DNA of 64,000 nucleotides, taken from NCBI RefSeq assembly GCF_014192395.1, contig NZ_JACHXW010000002.1:1-64000 (forward strand), in the 5' to 3' direction. The position numbers and the translations under genes are program-made. The notes under the pieces are model-generated. The model searched no databases. It was not told the origin of the DNA and saw only the letters and a program-made list of their open reading frames with translations. Below are positions 56,401 to 64,000 of the stretch, piece after piece. This stretch comes from Paenibacillus endophyticus (lineage in GTDB: Bacteria; Bacillota; Bacilli; Paenibacillales; Paenibacillaceae). Positions within the stretch are counted from its first letter, which is position 1; each line of letters starts with the position of its first letter.

Positions 56401-58258
56401 AAATGATACAACGGTGGAGTGGGCCTCAAACAAGCCAAAGGCGATTGAAATTTCATTGCCTGCAAATGGAACGGTCGAGACACTTGTTCATCGTCAACCA
56501 AAGGATGAGAGTGTTATACTCACCGCTTCTGTCTCTAAAAACGGCGTAACAAAAACCCGCACATTCCTGTTAATTGTCAAGGCTGAGAACCTAACGAAGA
56601 CAACGATCGAGAATTATCGACAAGTACAAATAGTTGGCGGCTCAGACGACGAGGTGAATGAGCAGGTTGGCATTAATCGTATTACGTTATCGAACGGAGT
56701 CAAAATAGACAAAGCTATTTTTGATTCGGCAGCAGCAACAAGGTTTGTCAATGATCTAAGAACAAAAAACGGGATTTCAACGATATATGTGAATGAGGTT
56801 ATAGGAGATGAGCCCGGAGAAATTGCGGTTGAAATTCCTGGACAATCTGTAAGACTGTTAAACAACAACCAAAACACATTGGATATACGCACAGAATATG
56901 CGACCTTATCCATTGCGGCACAAGTCATTGACCAAATGGCAGATCGTTATCTTGACTTGTTTTTCCGCTTAATTCCGGTCAAAGATGCTGGTCAGCAAAC
57001 TGAATTAAATACCAGCATTGTGAAGGAAACAGCAGTTAGAACAGCTGCTGGAGACAAGGACGTTGAAGTATTAGGCTCCTCGCTGGAAATTGAAACGAAC
57101 TATCGTGATTACACAACAACACTGTTTTTACCGTTCGCAAAGAACGGAATTACGCTGCCAGTAAGCAATGTAGACAGCTTCCTGAATTCGCTCCGGGTGT
57201 TTGTAGAGCATAGCGATGGAGAAAAGATTGTGATGAACCCAACCGTTGTATATAACGGTGTCACTCCAATTGGGCTAGAGATTGAAATTGACAAGTTTAG
57301 CGTTTTCTCGGTTATCCAATTCAAAGAACGAGCGACAGGCGGAGTCGTTGTTTCGCCAGTTAAGCCAACAGAACAGATTAAGAAGGCAATCGTTGACTCA
57401 AAAGAGGGAACCATTCACCTTGATCTAGTTGATGGCAGCGGCAAGGTGGACAAATCAGGTTTTATTGTTAAAATCAGCGGTAAGGCCGCGGATATACAAG
57501 ACGTTAGAATGGATGGCAACCAAGTTATTATTCAGCTGAAAAACCCTATCCCGGCAGGCTATGCAGCAACCGTATCCTATACGCCAGGCAGCGGTTGGAC
57601 AGGTACGCTGCAGCCATTCGCCGACCTGACAATTGCAAACCCAGGCCATCATATCGCTTATATTAAAGGCTTCCCTGACGGCACATTCCGCCCGAATAAC
57701 ACCGTTACGAGAGCGGAGATGTCGGCTATACTAGCCCGCAACAAAAATCTATCTAATCATTACGAATACCAAAAGTTGTACCCGGATGTTTCGAAAGGCT
57801 TCTGGGCAGCAGCTAACATCGAGCAGCTGCAAGCTATCGGATTAATGATCGGTGATAAGCAGGGCAACTTCCGGCCAAACGACCGTATTACGAGAGCCGA
57901 AATGGCAATGATTGCGGCCAAATGGTTAAAGGCCGATCTTGACGGACAATTCACAAGTACATTTGCCGACGTATCCGATCAGCATTGGGCTGCATCCGCC
58001 ATCACCGCTGTCAACAAAGCAGGAGTTATGATTGGTTTTGAAGACGGCTCGTTCGGCCTGAAGGAATATGTAACACGAGCGCAGGCTGTTACTATTATGA
58101 ATCGTCTGCTCGGAAGAGGGCCGCTTACAGGCGTGCCAACACCGACATGGCCGGATGCGCCTTCTGCTCACTGGGCATTCGAACACATCGAAGAAGCTTC
58201 GCAGGATCACTATTACACGTATCTTCCAGATGGTAAAGAGCTGTTAGATAAGCAATAG
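53405..58258 (+). CDS. L-type lectin SLH surface protein with VPPGA repeats
   Basis: A 1617-residue wall-bound adhesin-like protein. In order: signal peptide (about 1-36, ending IMA); an L-type (legume-like) lectin domain (about 42-320) with PGPADGLTFIIQD, NSVGVEFDTWKN and DHVAIVMNGD; a linking Ig-like domain; five tandem repeats of about 88 residues (525-960) built on K-D-V-P-P-G-A-T-I-x-V-Y and G-x-A-T-N; an atrophied-Ig segment like that of the giant protein; a domain with VVYNGVTPIGLEIEIDKFSVF; and three SLH repeats (about 1445-1610). CAGGAGG lies about 7 bases before the ATG. It likely binds glycans at the cell surface; the glycan is unknown. Confidence 0.9.
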   Translation: MHSAHSRKDSFFKKFLLVVISFILVLTAAPITPIMADSEPDSLPIYVGWQQFAHTGATANVSNDTTRVLNFPAIPGRNNAATTAGGRLRVVPVTNDSSGIVVRTNKIKLDGGFSTYFVMHLNGSTSLNNTGFPGPADGLTFIIQDNPTPVLGGVGEGVGYAGIPNSVGVEFDTWKNLGPHKGIQYNDPNTPFNRLNQYHPATNPNAPTADHVAIVMNGDNHHQQGSGDVIDNLQGAKFRLYDYGVSNAYVHVWVDYNEDGLLTTTYGLSNIRTHANNRSLERNVGKSLMNKEVYVGFGASTGGANSHHDILSWYFKNSYVEGGLNPSGNYKQGPSAVTINNVFSTDGGAQTGIDIKVKGMSSSDNLPNELVDIYVNNQLVDGEYRTNSEGELVYTFNESSHLQVGSNTITVVTRNGGTSANTSAVKTTTPVANDIVLAYTTKGILTIDGVPSGVAVTLYDDNHEVIAASPIVTNGTVRLQLTDAGKDILADVSQIDISYAKNGEVISNKTAIIPIVRSSAPEKETIVTNVPKNTVTVKDVPPGSTVKVYGDDDELIGTATNDGDDEAVLVVTIDSPTELQEGDVIKVTITEEGGKTESERVSSKATLESDPLDGESIKTNATDNTVTIKDVPPGATINVYDKNGDVIGTATNTGSDAEIVVEIKTPHLLEAGDIIKITVTETGKLESEPVSSEAKLDSVLDSNNVKTNATNHTVTVKDVPPGATILVYGENGDVIGTATNTGSSKTTVVVNIESTPALAEGDIVKVTVTENGHLESKPVVSEAKMESSLLETDNVNTNATKNTVTIKDVPPGAAINVYDKNGEVIGTVTNTDTSIATVVVAIGAPHVLSEGDLIKVSITESGKLESLPISSLAKSESDSLVSSNVEASVSNDSVKVVEVPAGATIIVYDENGTELKREVNNGTESETVVIEGLDLELGTKIQVTITEKDRYESKPLLINVAFSTDEAIDDALRSLQIGYQANDTWESVTLPVLVISTGANDTTVEWASNKPKAIEISLPANGTVETLVHRQPKDESVILTASVSKNGVTKTRTFLLIVKAENLTKTTIENYRQVQIVGGSDDEVNEQVGINRITLSNGVKIDKAIFDSAAATRFVNDLRTKNGISTIYVNEVIGDEPGEIAVEIPGQSVRLLNNNQNTLDIRTEYATLSIAAQVIDQMADRYLDLFFRLIPVKDAGQQTELNTSIVKETAVRTAAGDKDVEVLGSSLEIETNYRDYTTTLFLPFAKNGITLPVSNVDSFLNSLRVFVEHSDGEKIVMNPTVVYNGVTPIGLEIEIDKFSVFSVIQFKERATGGVVVSPVKPTEQIKKAIVDSKEGTIHLDLVDGSGKVDKSGFIVKISGKAADIQDVRMDGNQVIIQLKNPIPAGYAATVSYTPGSGWTGTLQPFADLTIANPGHHIAYIKGFPDGTFRPNNTVTRAEMSAILARNKNLSNHYEYQKLYPDVSKGFWAAANIEQLQAIGLMIGDKQGNFRPNDRITRAEMAMIAAKWLKADLDGQFTSTFADVSDQHWAASAITAVNKAGVMIGFEDGSFGLKEYVTRAQAVTIMNRLLGRGPLTGVPTPTWPDAPSAHWAFEHIEEASQDHYYTYLPDGKELLDKQ
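54977..56285 (+). repeat. Five tandem coding repeats of about 265 bp
   Basis: Units begin with N-x-V-x-T-N-A-T-x-x-T-V-T-(I/V)-K-D-V-P-P-G and end with ESxPVSSxAK. Units 2-4 are closest to each other; units 1 and 5 are more diverged, and a still weaker copy precedes unit 1 (about residues 433-518). Confidence 0.9.
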
Positions 58259-58362
58259 CACCATCTTGGTGCTATTGAAATGAATCAAAGTTCAACCGTT
58301 CTTACATGAAAAAAGCCAAGAAAATACCGGGTTACCAACCGGCATATTTCTTGGCTTTTTTT
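58253..58362 (+). terminator. Two tandem hairpins after the lectin gene
   Basis: CAATAGCACCA/TGGTGCTATTG (58253-58277) is a perfect 11-bp stem with a TCT loop overlapping the stop codon and no U-tract. Then AAAAAAGCCAAG/CTTGGCTTTTTT (58309-58361), with an inner CCGG pair, is a classical terminator. The stretch from 58363 to 58501 shows nothing else. Confidence 0.85.
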
Positions 58363-58501
58363 CTCGCTATGCAAACAGGGAACTTTGCTTGTGGTGTCAA
58401 ACACGATTCATTTTTCGCATTTTTTTACCAAAGTACAACGTCGACCCTCTCGACTTCGGATAGCAATAGAAGTGGCGTAAGGGGAATCTTGAGAGAACCA
58501 T

Positions 58502-59749
58502 CTACTTAAAAATCAACGGAAAAGCAAATGTAACGAATGCTGCCCAAAGCCCATAGACCGGCAAATACTTCGTAACGGCATTTTGAATGGCTAAAGGCCC
58601 GGTTTTGTTTTTCAGAAAATGCATATAAGTGATCATAATCCATATTAAGTTGGCCCAAATCAATATGTTTACCCCTAAAACAGCAAGCCTGTTGGGTGTT
58701 ATACCATATGAAGAAAGCCTGAACACTATAGCTGAGAAAGCCACACTGTCAATGATAAGAGCAAGAACGATTAAGGCAAAATTTATAAAATCAGATATAT
58801 TCTTTTTCTCGTCCTTGCCGCTTTCGGTAATAGAAAATATAGTGACAGCCAATACACTCAGAAGTATTCCGTTGAAGGATAGAAGGAAGTTGCGGTCCAA
58901 AAATGGATTTTTCCCGACCCATATAACCGTTATAAGATAAACAATCAATGTAACAAGTACAAGCGGACTAAAAATTTTAGCGATATACGGTGCAATATTT
59001 TTAGAAAGCTTAAGATTGCCCGAAACCAGGTATGCAGCCACAATAGCGAGAGCGGCAGCACCAAATAATACGACATTCTTAAAATAAAATTGAGAGATGT
59101 CCATTCCGACAAAACTAAATAATTGCATGGTTAATGCTGTCAGCAGCATGCCGCTGATTGCCATACTGGCGTAGAGTATGCAAAACTCTCCATTAAATTT
59201 AAGATAAGCTAATCTTGTTTGACCTATACCATGTTCATTTCCCGTAAATGCAAGCCCAAGCAGCACCCATAAAAATACGGGAAGGTGAAGATAAGCCAGG
59301 ATAGTACTGTCTTTAAGCTCTAGCGGCAGTATATTGAGATAGAACCCTGAAACTAAAAATAACAAAGCAATGGTGTAAATAACGTTTTTTCGAGGTTTAC
59401 TATTATATACAAAATAAGCAGCGATAAAGGGAAGCACGCCAAAAATAAGGTTAATAGGAGCAATGGCCTCCTGTTCGACATAATGGAAAATGATTCTGGA
59501 GCTTATACCCGCAAGAATGGCTAATATGCCCATGAACAGGAAATTTTTCAGAGGCAAGGAGGTTTTTTCTGTATGTTCAGTCTCCTTGAAATACAATCTT
59601 TCATGCCAAGCAGCAAGAACCTGCGAATCCGGGTTATGTTCCCAAGCATAAGAGAATGCCTTTTTAAAGATTTCGGGTTCTTTTCTATACAATCGCTCCA
59701 GCGCCTGCGGGTCAGCCATATTTTCAATAATCAGATTGTTATTGCCCAC
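58502..59749 (-). CDS. Multi-pass membrane protein, function unknown
   Basis: A 415-residue protein with a soluble N-terminus of about 65 residues (DPQALERLYRKEPEIFKKAF) and about 11 hydrophobic helices. It resembles DUF4153-type membrane proteins in size and layout, but I am not certain of the family. The start is GTG with GGGGAGG 6-7 bases upstream. It follows the XRE gene after a 66-base gap and is probably the third gene of a DUF2975-XRE-membrane protein operon. Confidence 0.75.
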   Translation of the reverse strand: MGNNNLIIENMADPQALERLYRKEPEIFKKAFSYAWEHNPDSQVLAAWHERLYFKETEHTEKTSLPLKNFLFMGILAILAGISSRIIFHYVEQEAIAPINLIFGVLPFIAAYFVYNSKPRKNVIYTIALLFLVSGFYLNILPLELKDSTILAYLHLPVFLWVLLGLAFTGNEHGIGQTRLAYLKFNGEFCILYASMAISGMLLTALTMQLFSFVGMDISQFYFKNVVLFGAAALAIVAAYLVSGNLKLSKNIAPYIAKIFSPLVLVTLIVYLITVIWVGKNPFLDRNFLLSFNGILLSVLAVTIFSITESGKDEKKNISDFINFALIVLALIIDSVAFSAIVFRLSSYGITPNRLAVLGVNILIWANLIWIMITYMHFLKNKTGPLAIQNAVTKYLPVYGLWAAFVTFAFPLIFK

Positions 59750-59815
59750 GTTACACCTCCCCTAATTAATGTCTTAGCAAGCCCTATTCCCTTTTCAATG
59801 TTGCTAAACGAGCGG

Positions 59816-60040
59816 TTACTGTCCATGGCTGTCTTGGTCACTTTTATATTCTAAAATGTCTCCAGGCTGGCAGTCTAATGCCTTGCAAATGGCCTCTAAA
59901 GTTGAAAGCCTGATCGCTTTTGCCTTTCCATTCTTTAATATAGAAAGGTTAGCCATTGTGATACCGACCCGCTCCGAAAGCTCCGTTACGCTCATTTTTC
60001 TTTTCGCCAACATTACATCAATATTAATAATTATCGCCAT
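59816..60040 (-). CDS. XRE family small regulator (YozG-like)
   Basis: A 74-residue Cro/CI-type DNA-binding protein, essentially one helix-turn-helix domain: IINIDVMLAKRKMSVTELSE then VGITMANLSILKNGKAKAIR and LEAICKALDCQPGDILEY. I chose the ATG at 60040, with GAGGTGA 4-5 bases upstream; a GTG three codons earlier is possible. Genes of this type are typically found next to DUF2975 genes, as here (10-base gap after the DUF2975 stop). It probably regulates its own operon. Confidence 0.9.
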   Translation of the reverse strand: MAIIINIDVMLAKRKMSVTELSERVGITMANLSILKNGKAKAIRLSTLEAICKALDCQPGDILEYKSDQDSHGQ

Positions 60041-60050
60041 ATTATTCACC

Positions 60051-60533
60051 TCAGACCGTCAAATCGTTTTCAGATTTTATAGCAATAGCCTCTTGTAGAA
60101 GCCTTTGGAGAACAGCAGCAAAAACGGCAATCACCAAGGAAGTAAAAATCATGACCAATCCGATGAGTATGAACCCTGGGGCGTCGTCTCTCTCCGCTAT
60201 AAGATAGAAGAGCGGCAGTCCTAACACATACAAGCTGCTGATTATAATGGCGCAGTATTTTATGCTATTTAAAGCCCGTACAGATATTTCCGAGAAAGCG
60301 ATGTTCTTATCGATATAGCTTAGAAGCTTAAAAGCTTGATACAGAGCAAAGTAAAAAGGTATCGCAGCCGCATACAGATCCATATAAACGAGATATTTCA
60401 AATAAGGATGATCTGGATACAGCTCTACCGCAAAATTCGCGATCTCAGGCACCAAAAATATACACAAAGCAAGAACAGGAATTCCAATAAGAATAACGGC
60501 TGCCTTCAAAAAGAATGTTGATCCTCGTTTCAT
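60051..60533 (-). CDS. DUF2975 membrane protein
   Basis: A 160-residue protein with four hydrophobic helices and the family segment FKLLSYIDKNIAFSEISVRALNSIKYCAI between helices 2 and 3. GAGGG lies about 6 bases before the ATG. It is the first gene of an operon with the XRE regulator and a larger membrane protein. Members of this pair are widespread in Firmicutes, but the function is unknown; the XRE protein may be held or released by the membrane partner, which is speculation. Confidence 0.88.
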   Translation of the reverse strand: MKRGSTFFLKAAVILIGIPVLALCIFLVPEIANFAVELYPDHPYLKYLVYMDLYAAAIPFYFALYQAFKLLSYIDKNIAFSEISVRALNSIKYCAIIISSLYVLGLPLFYLIAERDDAPGFILIGLVMIFTSLVIAVFAAVLQRLLQEAIAIKSENDLTV

Positions 60534-60654
60534 AAAAAACCCTCACTTATTCGTAAATTTAAGTTGACTTTAACACATCATTTATCGTTTTGCAATAAAA
60601 AATTAATGTTATAGAACATATTGTTGTTGTTATATTGAAAATGAGCTTGCAAAG

Positions 60655-60690
60655 AAAAAAGCACTCCTCCTTACAAGGAAATGCTCTTTG
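60655..60690 (-). terminator. Intrinsic terminator after the eCIS-cargo-like gene
   Basis: On the minus strand AGCATTTCCTT and AAGGAGGAGTGCT pair imperfectly and are followed by TTTTTCTTT. It lies about 155 bases beyond the stop. The rest of 60534-60845 is AT-rich with no gene seen. Confidence 0.6.
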
Positions 60691-60845
60691 GTCTAGATAT
60701 TCAATTTATAACTTCTCAAACAAAGCTGTTTGTCCGTTGCATTTCTAATTTGGTCATGTATTTATTGCCCACTTTTCAGTGTGTGGCAATTGTTTGCTCT
60801 AGCTAAGCAATTAAATTGGGGAACGACCTGACCTATTAGCAGCTG

Positions 60846-61826
60846 TTAACCACCATAAAGAGCCGTATAAACCCCCAAGATTTCAGCATCTGAGGCTTCC
60901 ACTTTCATTAGTGTTAAGCCCTGCCGAATGACGCGCATAGCATGGGCGTTCAGCTTGGAGCCATCCCCGATCATGTTCAAATCGCCTTCGTATTTCAGTC
61001 CCGCTTTACTATCGATATCTACTTTCATTTCACTCTTTATAAAATAGGGCATAGAGAAGACGTGTATGATCTTAGCCGGGTTTTCAGCCGTATTCATTTT
61101 GGCAAAATATCCATCTGCCTCAGATTTGCTCTTCGAAATAAAGGTATGGCCCCTGCTCCACTTATTGTAGGTTGCGTTAGCGTCAGCATCCTCTCTGCCA
61201 TGTGTACTGATGCCTTCGCCTTTCCCGCCTTTGCTCGCTTTAATGCCGCCTGCATAAATCGCATCAACATGCTTGGTATAAGTAACATGATAGAAGATCG
61301 TTGCTCTTAGAATGGCTTTTATTGAATCATCGATAGAGCCGCCGGGATTAACAAATACATCATCCTCTTGATGCTGCCGCGGCGCCTGAAACATCGCCTT
61401 GAATGGAGCGGTACTGATAATAATCTCCGCAAGCTCCCTTTCCGTATGGGATTGACCGATATAAGCAGCTAAGCTTGCTTTTACTTCTGCATACCCCGGG
61501 ATACCGTCCTTTCCTTCGCTTCGATCCTTCATTTTCACCCATAACGCAGAAAGCTTATCGTTATTCCATACTACTTTAGCTGCATCTTTTAAAGCCCTTT
61601 GCATGACTGGGCCTTGAGCCGGATGCTTAGAATTTTGTTGTTGGACCATTTGCATAACGGCCTGGTTCCCAACTTTTCGCTGAAGCATCATCAACTGCTG
61701 AATCGAAGGCGAGACGTTTGTTTCATATCCTTGTAGTTCGGAGGATTTTGCGGCTTCCGTCGCTTTGGCATTAGTCGCTTGCGCGTTCACTTGGCGCTCC
61801 ACCTGTTGGCTAGCAGAATGACTCAT
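60846..61826 (-). CDS. eCIS-cargo-like protein with possible ADP-ribosyltransferase-like domain
   Basis: A 326-residue protein. The polar, Gln/Ala-rich N-terminus ends in LMMLQRKVGNQAVMQM (about 45-60). The L-Q-R-x-x-G-N-x-A-V pattern is the leader motif found on many extracellular contractile injection system (eCIS) cargo and DUF4157-type proteins. A helical middle part follows. From about residue 176, FYHVTYTKHVDAIYAGGIKASKGGKG and GHTFISKSKSEADGYFAKM resemble ADP-ribosyltransferase-fold toxins (H-x-T near the start, then a long segment with Tyr), but I cannot identify all catalytic residues. GGAG precedes the ATG. No eCIS structural genes and no obvious immunity gene lie in this window. 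The function is unproven. Confidence 0.55.
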   Translation of the reverse strand: MSHSASQQVERQVNAQATNAKATEAAKSSELQGYETNVSPSIQQLMMLQRKVGNQAVMQMVQQQNSKHPAQGPVMQRALKDAAKVVWNNDKLSALWVKMKDRSEGKDGIPGYAEVKASLAAYIGQSHTERELAEIIISTAPFKAMFQAPRQHQEDDVFVNPGGSIDDSIKAILRATIFYHVTYTKHVDAIYAGGIKASKGGKGEGISTHGREDADANATYNKWSRGHTFISKSKSEADGYFAKMNTAENPAKIIHVFSMPYFIKSEMKVDIDSKAGLKYEGDLNMIGDGSKLNAHAMRVIRQGLTLMKVEASDAEILGVYTALYGG

Positions 61827-62029
61827 CTATATTTCTCCTGTTCCAAAGCAAGATACGTTTATTTCAAATTATACCTGAAATCGAAAGGATTGGAACCAGT
61901 AAAGGATCAACTTCAACAAAGCGATTAATTGCGTAAAAAATAGCATCCCAATTCATTGAAACAGAAGAGCTGGCAAACCAGCATAAGAAAAATATTCTTA
62001 TAAGATGTTGCGAATGCTGCTCGCACACA

Positions 62030-62062
62030 AAAAAAGCAAGGGAAACCTGCCCTCGCTTTTTC
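62030..62062. terminator. Intrinsic terminator after SpoIIP-like gene
   Basis: AAAAAGCAAGGG and CCCTCGCTTTTT pair with one mismatch, with A and T tracts on both sides. It can end the minus-strand amidase transcript. The remaining sequence to 61827 holds no gene seen. Confidence 0.8.
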
Positions 62063-62100
62063 TATTCATTATTTATCATTGATCGATATGAACTTCACTT

Positions 62101-62925
62101 TTACTTGATCGATTTGTAATATTCCGCGAACACATCTGCGAAAGCATCTGCCGTCTGCAAGTTTTCTTGCAGGGTATTGTTTACGCCTCCGAATTCCAGC
62201 AGCAGGCTTCCGTTGGAAACAGATTGGTTGTACTCGGCATTCCCTTGATGCGCGCTTTTGGTCAGAACGCCTCGTGAGATGCCGGGGTATCTCTTATTCA
62301 GCAGTGCATGCAATTTATCTGCGAATTTCTTGTTCTCTTTATACGTAGGATTCACTTCACCAATTACGAACATGATGCGTGCATACGATTTGCCATTAAT
62401 CGTAACTGTCGTTTTGCTGCGCGGCACGTCTGCGTCACGGTGGATATCGAAGAAATAAGTCAAGGAAGCATGGGACTGAATCGCATGATTTACTGCTTTG
62501 CGTGATTCAGCATAAGCCTTCGTATAGCTTAATTTCTGCTCATTCAGCTTGGCTGCAAAATCAGTCTCCTCTAACAAAGAAGCGATTCCCTTTCTCTCCA
62601 AGCTTTGCGCGAGTTGTTTGCCTACGAGCGTAATGTTTACTTTAGAATCATCATACGAGGTGCCTTTTGTGCTGGTTGACACATTTTTCCACGACTCACG
62701 ATTGTGGGTATGATAGATGTATACTTTGCTATCTTTTTGACTGACTTCGCCTGTGTTAACGACCCATTTCGCAACGTATGCACTGCCTCCGCTGGGCAAT
62801 GAAACTTGATACCAGTCCCCAGTTAGCGTAATGATCGGGAACGATTCGCCTGCTCTTGCCTTCGTTACAACCTCATAATCAAGCCCAGGTCCTTCTCGCA
62901 AATTGGTCGTATCTACTATTTTCAC
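62101..62925 (-). pseudogene. SH3 plus SpoIIP-type amidase, 3' part of a split gene
   Basis: 274 codons after a GTG with AAGGAAG 5 bases upstream. An SH3 domain (about 5-57: TTNLREGPGLDYEVVTKARAG) is followed by a SpoIIP-type amidase domain (about 65-274) with YIYHTHNRESW, SYDDSKVNITLVGKQL, FFDIHRDADV and LLEFGGVNN. SpoIIP enzymes cut peptidoglycan stem peptides in engulfment. The part lacks a signal peptide. It is in frame with the upstream open frame, from which only a TAA at 62947-62949 divides it, so both probably derive from one protein of about 417 residues with two SH3 domains. Reinitiation at the GTG would give a cytosolic product. Confidence 0.8.
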
Positions 62926-62946
62926 AATCGCTTCCTTATCAGGCTT

Positions 62947-63351
62947 TTACCCCGCATTCGAAGAAGTCCCGCTGTTCGAAGCGGCAGCCGTGTCCACGAC
63001 CCAATTCGCTACGTAAGCCTTATTGCCGCTTGATAGCTTGATCTGATACCAATCCCCTTCCGATCCAACGATCGGGTACGAATCGCCTGCAACTGCCCTC
63101 GCTACTATCTCGTAATGAGTGCCTGGCCCTTTTCGCAAATTAGTGATGTCTGTTATTTTTGCTACTGTTGCTTTATTGGATACAACTTTAGCTTGTGCGA
63201 ATAGTCGAGGACTGGTGCTGGACGCGTTCCCTCCAGATAGGCTCTGAATGGAAGCATTGGCGGCATCAGATCCCCCAAATAATAAAGCGATAATGGCTGT
63301 TCCGCCCAATAATTGATTTCGAAGTCTCAAGCTGGCTTTCCTCCATTTCAA
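62947..63351 (-). CDS. Secreted SH3 protein, 5' part of a split amidase gene
   Basis: 134 residues: an N-terminal signal peptide (LLGGTAIIALLFGGSDAANA), a Ser/Asn-rich linker, and an SH3 domain (about 65-118: DITNLRKGPGTHYEIVARAVAG through KAYVANWVVD). It ends in a Ser/Gly linker, SNSGTSSNAG, and a TAA. Without the stop, the frame continues as KPDKEAIVKIVDTTNLREG into the amidase part. The repeat of the same SH3 type on both sides of the stop supports one original gene. As it stands this would be a short secreted wall-binding protein with no enzyme. Confidence 0.75.
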   Translation of the reverse strand: MKWRKASLRLRNQLLGGTAIIALLFGGSDAANASIQSLSGGNASSTSPRLFAQAKVVSNKATVAKITDITNLRKGPGTHYEIVARAVAGDSYPIVGSEGDWYQIKLSSGNKAYVANWVVDTAAASNSGTSSNAG

Positions 63352-63530
63352 AATTCTGTTCTACGAATTTCGACAATAGTGGAGGAAAATCCTGCTTATT
63401 CAAGCATGGCAATGCGAAAATGAGCGTAAAGCCTCACTCTATGGTTCTTCCTGCCGGATGAATAACAGAAGGCACTGAACCAGAGTCACTTTTGTAAATC
63501 CAGTACCCGCCTAGTATCAAATATCAGCTT

Positions 63531-63574
63531 AAAAAGAACCTTCAGCACCATTTTCGAATGGTGTTAAAGGTTCT
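63531..63574 (-). terminator. Intrinsic terminator after allophanate hydrolase gene
   Basis: On the minus strand AGAACCTTTAACACCATT and AATGGTGCTGAAGGTTCT pair with few mismatches, followed by TTTTTAAG. The rest of 63352-63630 shows no gene. Confidence 0.85.
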
Positions 63575-63630
63575 ATTTGCCCTTTACGGGATTGGATCGC
63601 TCTGGTACTTCTGATAAGGACTGCTTATTG

Positions 63631-64000
63631 CTACTTGATATGTTTCCACCCGCCAAAAGCTGTAATGTCCTCAGCTCCCGCTTCCGCGTAGCCCTCGCAT
63701 ATAAAGCCGGATACCTCTGTCCCGTCCGCCAGCTCGACTTTGCCGATCCCAAGCGGCGCAGGAATTAAAGCCGCAAATGCACCGAAGGATGAGACAGGCA
63801 TTTCCCACACCTCAACCTCGATGGTATGTCCGCCATCGCTTTTCTTCAGCAGCCCAGGCTTAGCAGGCACTGTTGGGAGCTTCACCAGTTGATACTTGGC
63901 CGCTGTATGTGCTTCTCGCACGAAACGGCTGCCAAACGACAGCATCTGTTTCTCCAGCGGATAACCTCTCATATGCAAGCCGCAGACGGCGACCGAAATA
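63631..64000 (-). CDS. atzF: Allophanate hydrolase, C-terminal end (partial)
   Basis: The open frame runs off the right edge of the window; only the last 120 or so codons are present. GSRFVREAHTAAKYQLVKLP, HTIEVEVWEMPVSSFGAF, IPAPLGIGKVELADGTEVSGFICE and GAEDITAFGGWKHI are the hallmark segments of the C-terminal domain of allophanate hydrolase. That domain follows the amidase domain and completes the breakdown of allophanate to ammonia and carbon dioxide. The first in-window ATG at 63978 is inside the gene, not its start. The urea carboxylase partner would lie outside the window, if present. Confidence 0.85.
   Translation of the reverse strand, partial: ISVAVCGLHMRGYPLEKQMLSFGSRFVREAHTAAKYQLVKLPTVPAKPGLLKKSDGGHTIEVEVWEMPVSSFGAFAALIPAPLGIGKVELADGTEVSGFICEGYAEAGAEDITAFGGWKHIK

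Noticed and set aside
60846..61826. Complete toxin-immunity or eCIS locus
   Set aside because: No structural injection-system genes or small immunity gene were found on either side; only the single cargo-like protein can be supported.

Overview
The window looks like chromosome from a spore-forming, low-to-mid GC Gram-positive bacterium of the Paenibacillaceae, most likely Paenibacillus. The support is the 5' end of a 16S rRNA gene with a Paenibacillus-like V1 region, sporulation-type genes (spoVR, a manganese catalase of the coat type, a SpoIIP-type amidase), very large SLH-anchored surface proteins, several AraC regulators beside glycoside hydrolases, and strong AGGAGG-type ribosome binding sites with frequent GTG and TTG starts. 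No phage, transposase, CRISPR array or tRNA was seen.

Layout. 1-0.6 kb: start of an rrn operon (minus strand) with its promoter. 0.6-8.5 kb: glutaminase, a zinc-ribbon/DUF1232 membrane protein, a heterodimeric ABC exporter pair, and a GH51 arabinofuranosidase followed by an ArsR-type regulator. 8.8-14.6 kb: GAF-GGDEF cyclase, YceI-like protein, spoVR, and a divergent TetR/MFS drug-exporter pair with a visible operator. 14.8-17.6 kb: a stand-alone acetolactate synthase large subunit gene preceded by three near-identical tandem T-box leaders. 17.6-27.5 kb: TetR-GNAT operon, zinc alcohol dehydrogenase, small sporulation-like proteins, an amino-acid permease overlapping a LysE exporter tail to tail, manganese catalase, RNase J and a DUF2935 protein. 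28-42 kb: a carbohydrate region with an orphan solute-binding lipoprotein, a membrane-bound AraC regulator, a GH78 rhamnosidase with its AraC regulator, an M14 peptidase-like protein, and a three-gene operon (sugar isomerase-like TIM barrel, 2-hydroxyacid dehydrogenase, DUF4091 protein) divergent from a third AraC regulator. 42-45 kb: a decayed zone with a frameshifted DUF4386 gene, a Uma2 nuclease-fold gene and two displaced fragments of a second spoVR. 45-58 kb: two giant divergent SLH surface proteins (2429 and 1617 aa) with an acyltransferase between them. 58.5-64 kb: a DUF2975/XRE/membrane-protein operon, a protein with an eCIS-cargo-like leader and a possible ADP-ribosyltransferase-like domain, a SpoIIP/SH3 protein split by an in-frame stop, and the C-terminal end of an allophanate hydrolase.

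The most notable items are the triple T-box, the Trp-to-Gln change in the acetolactate synthase it controls, the eight Cys-rich repeats in the giant surface protein, and the isolated eCIS-cargo-like protein. All family calls come from reading motifs by eye; no database search was run.
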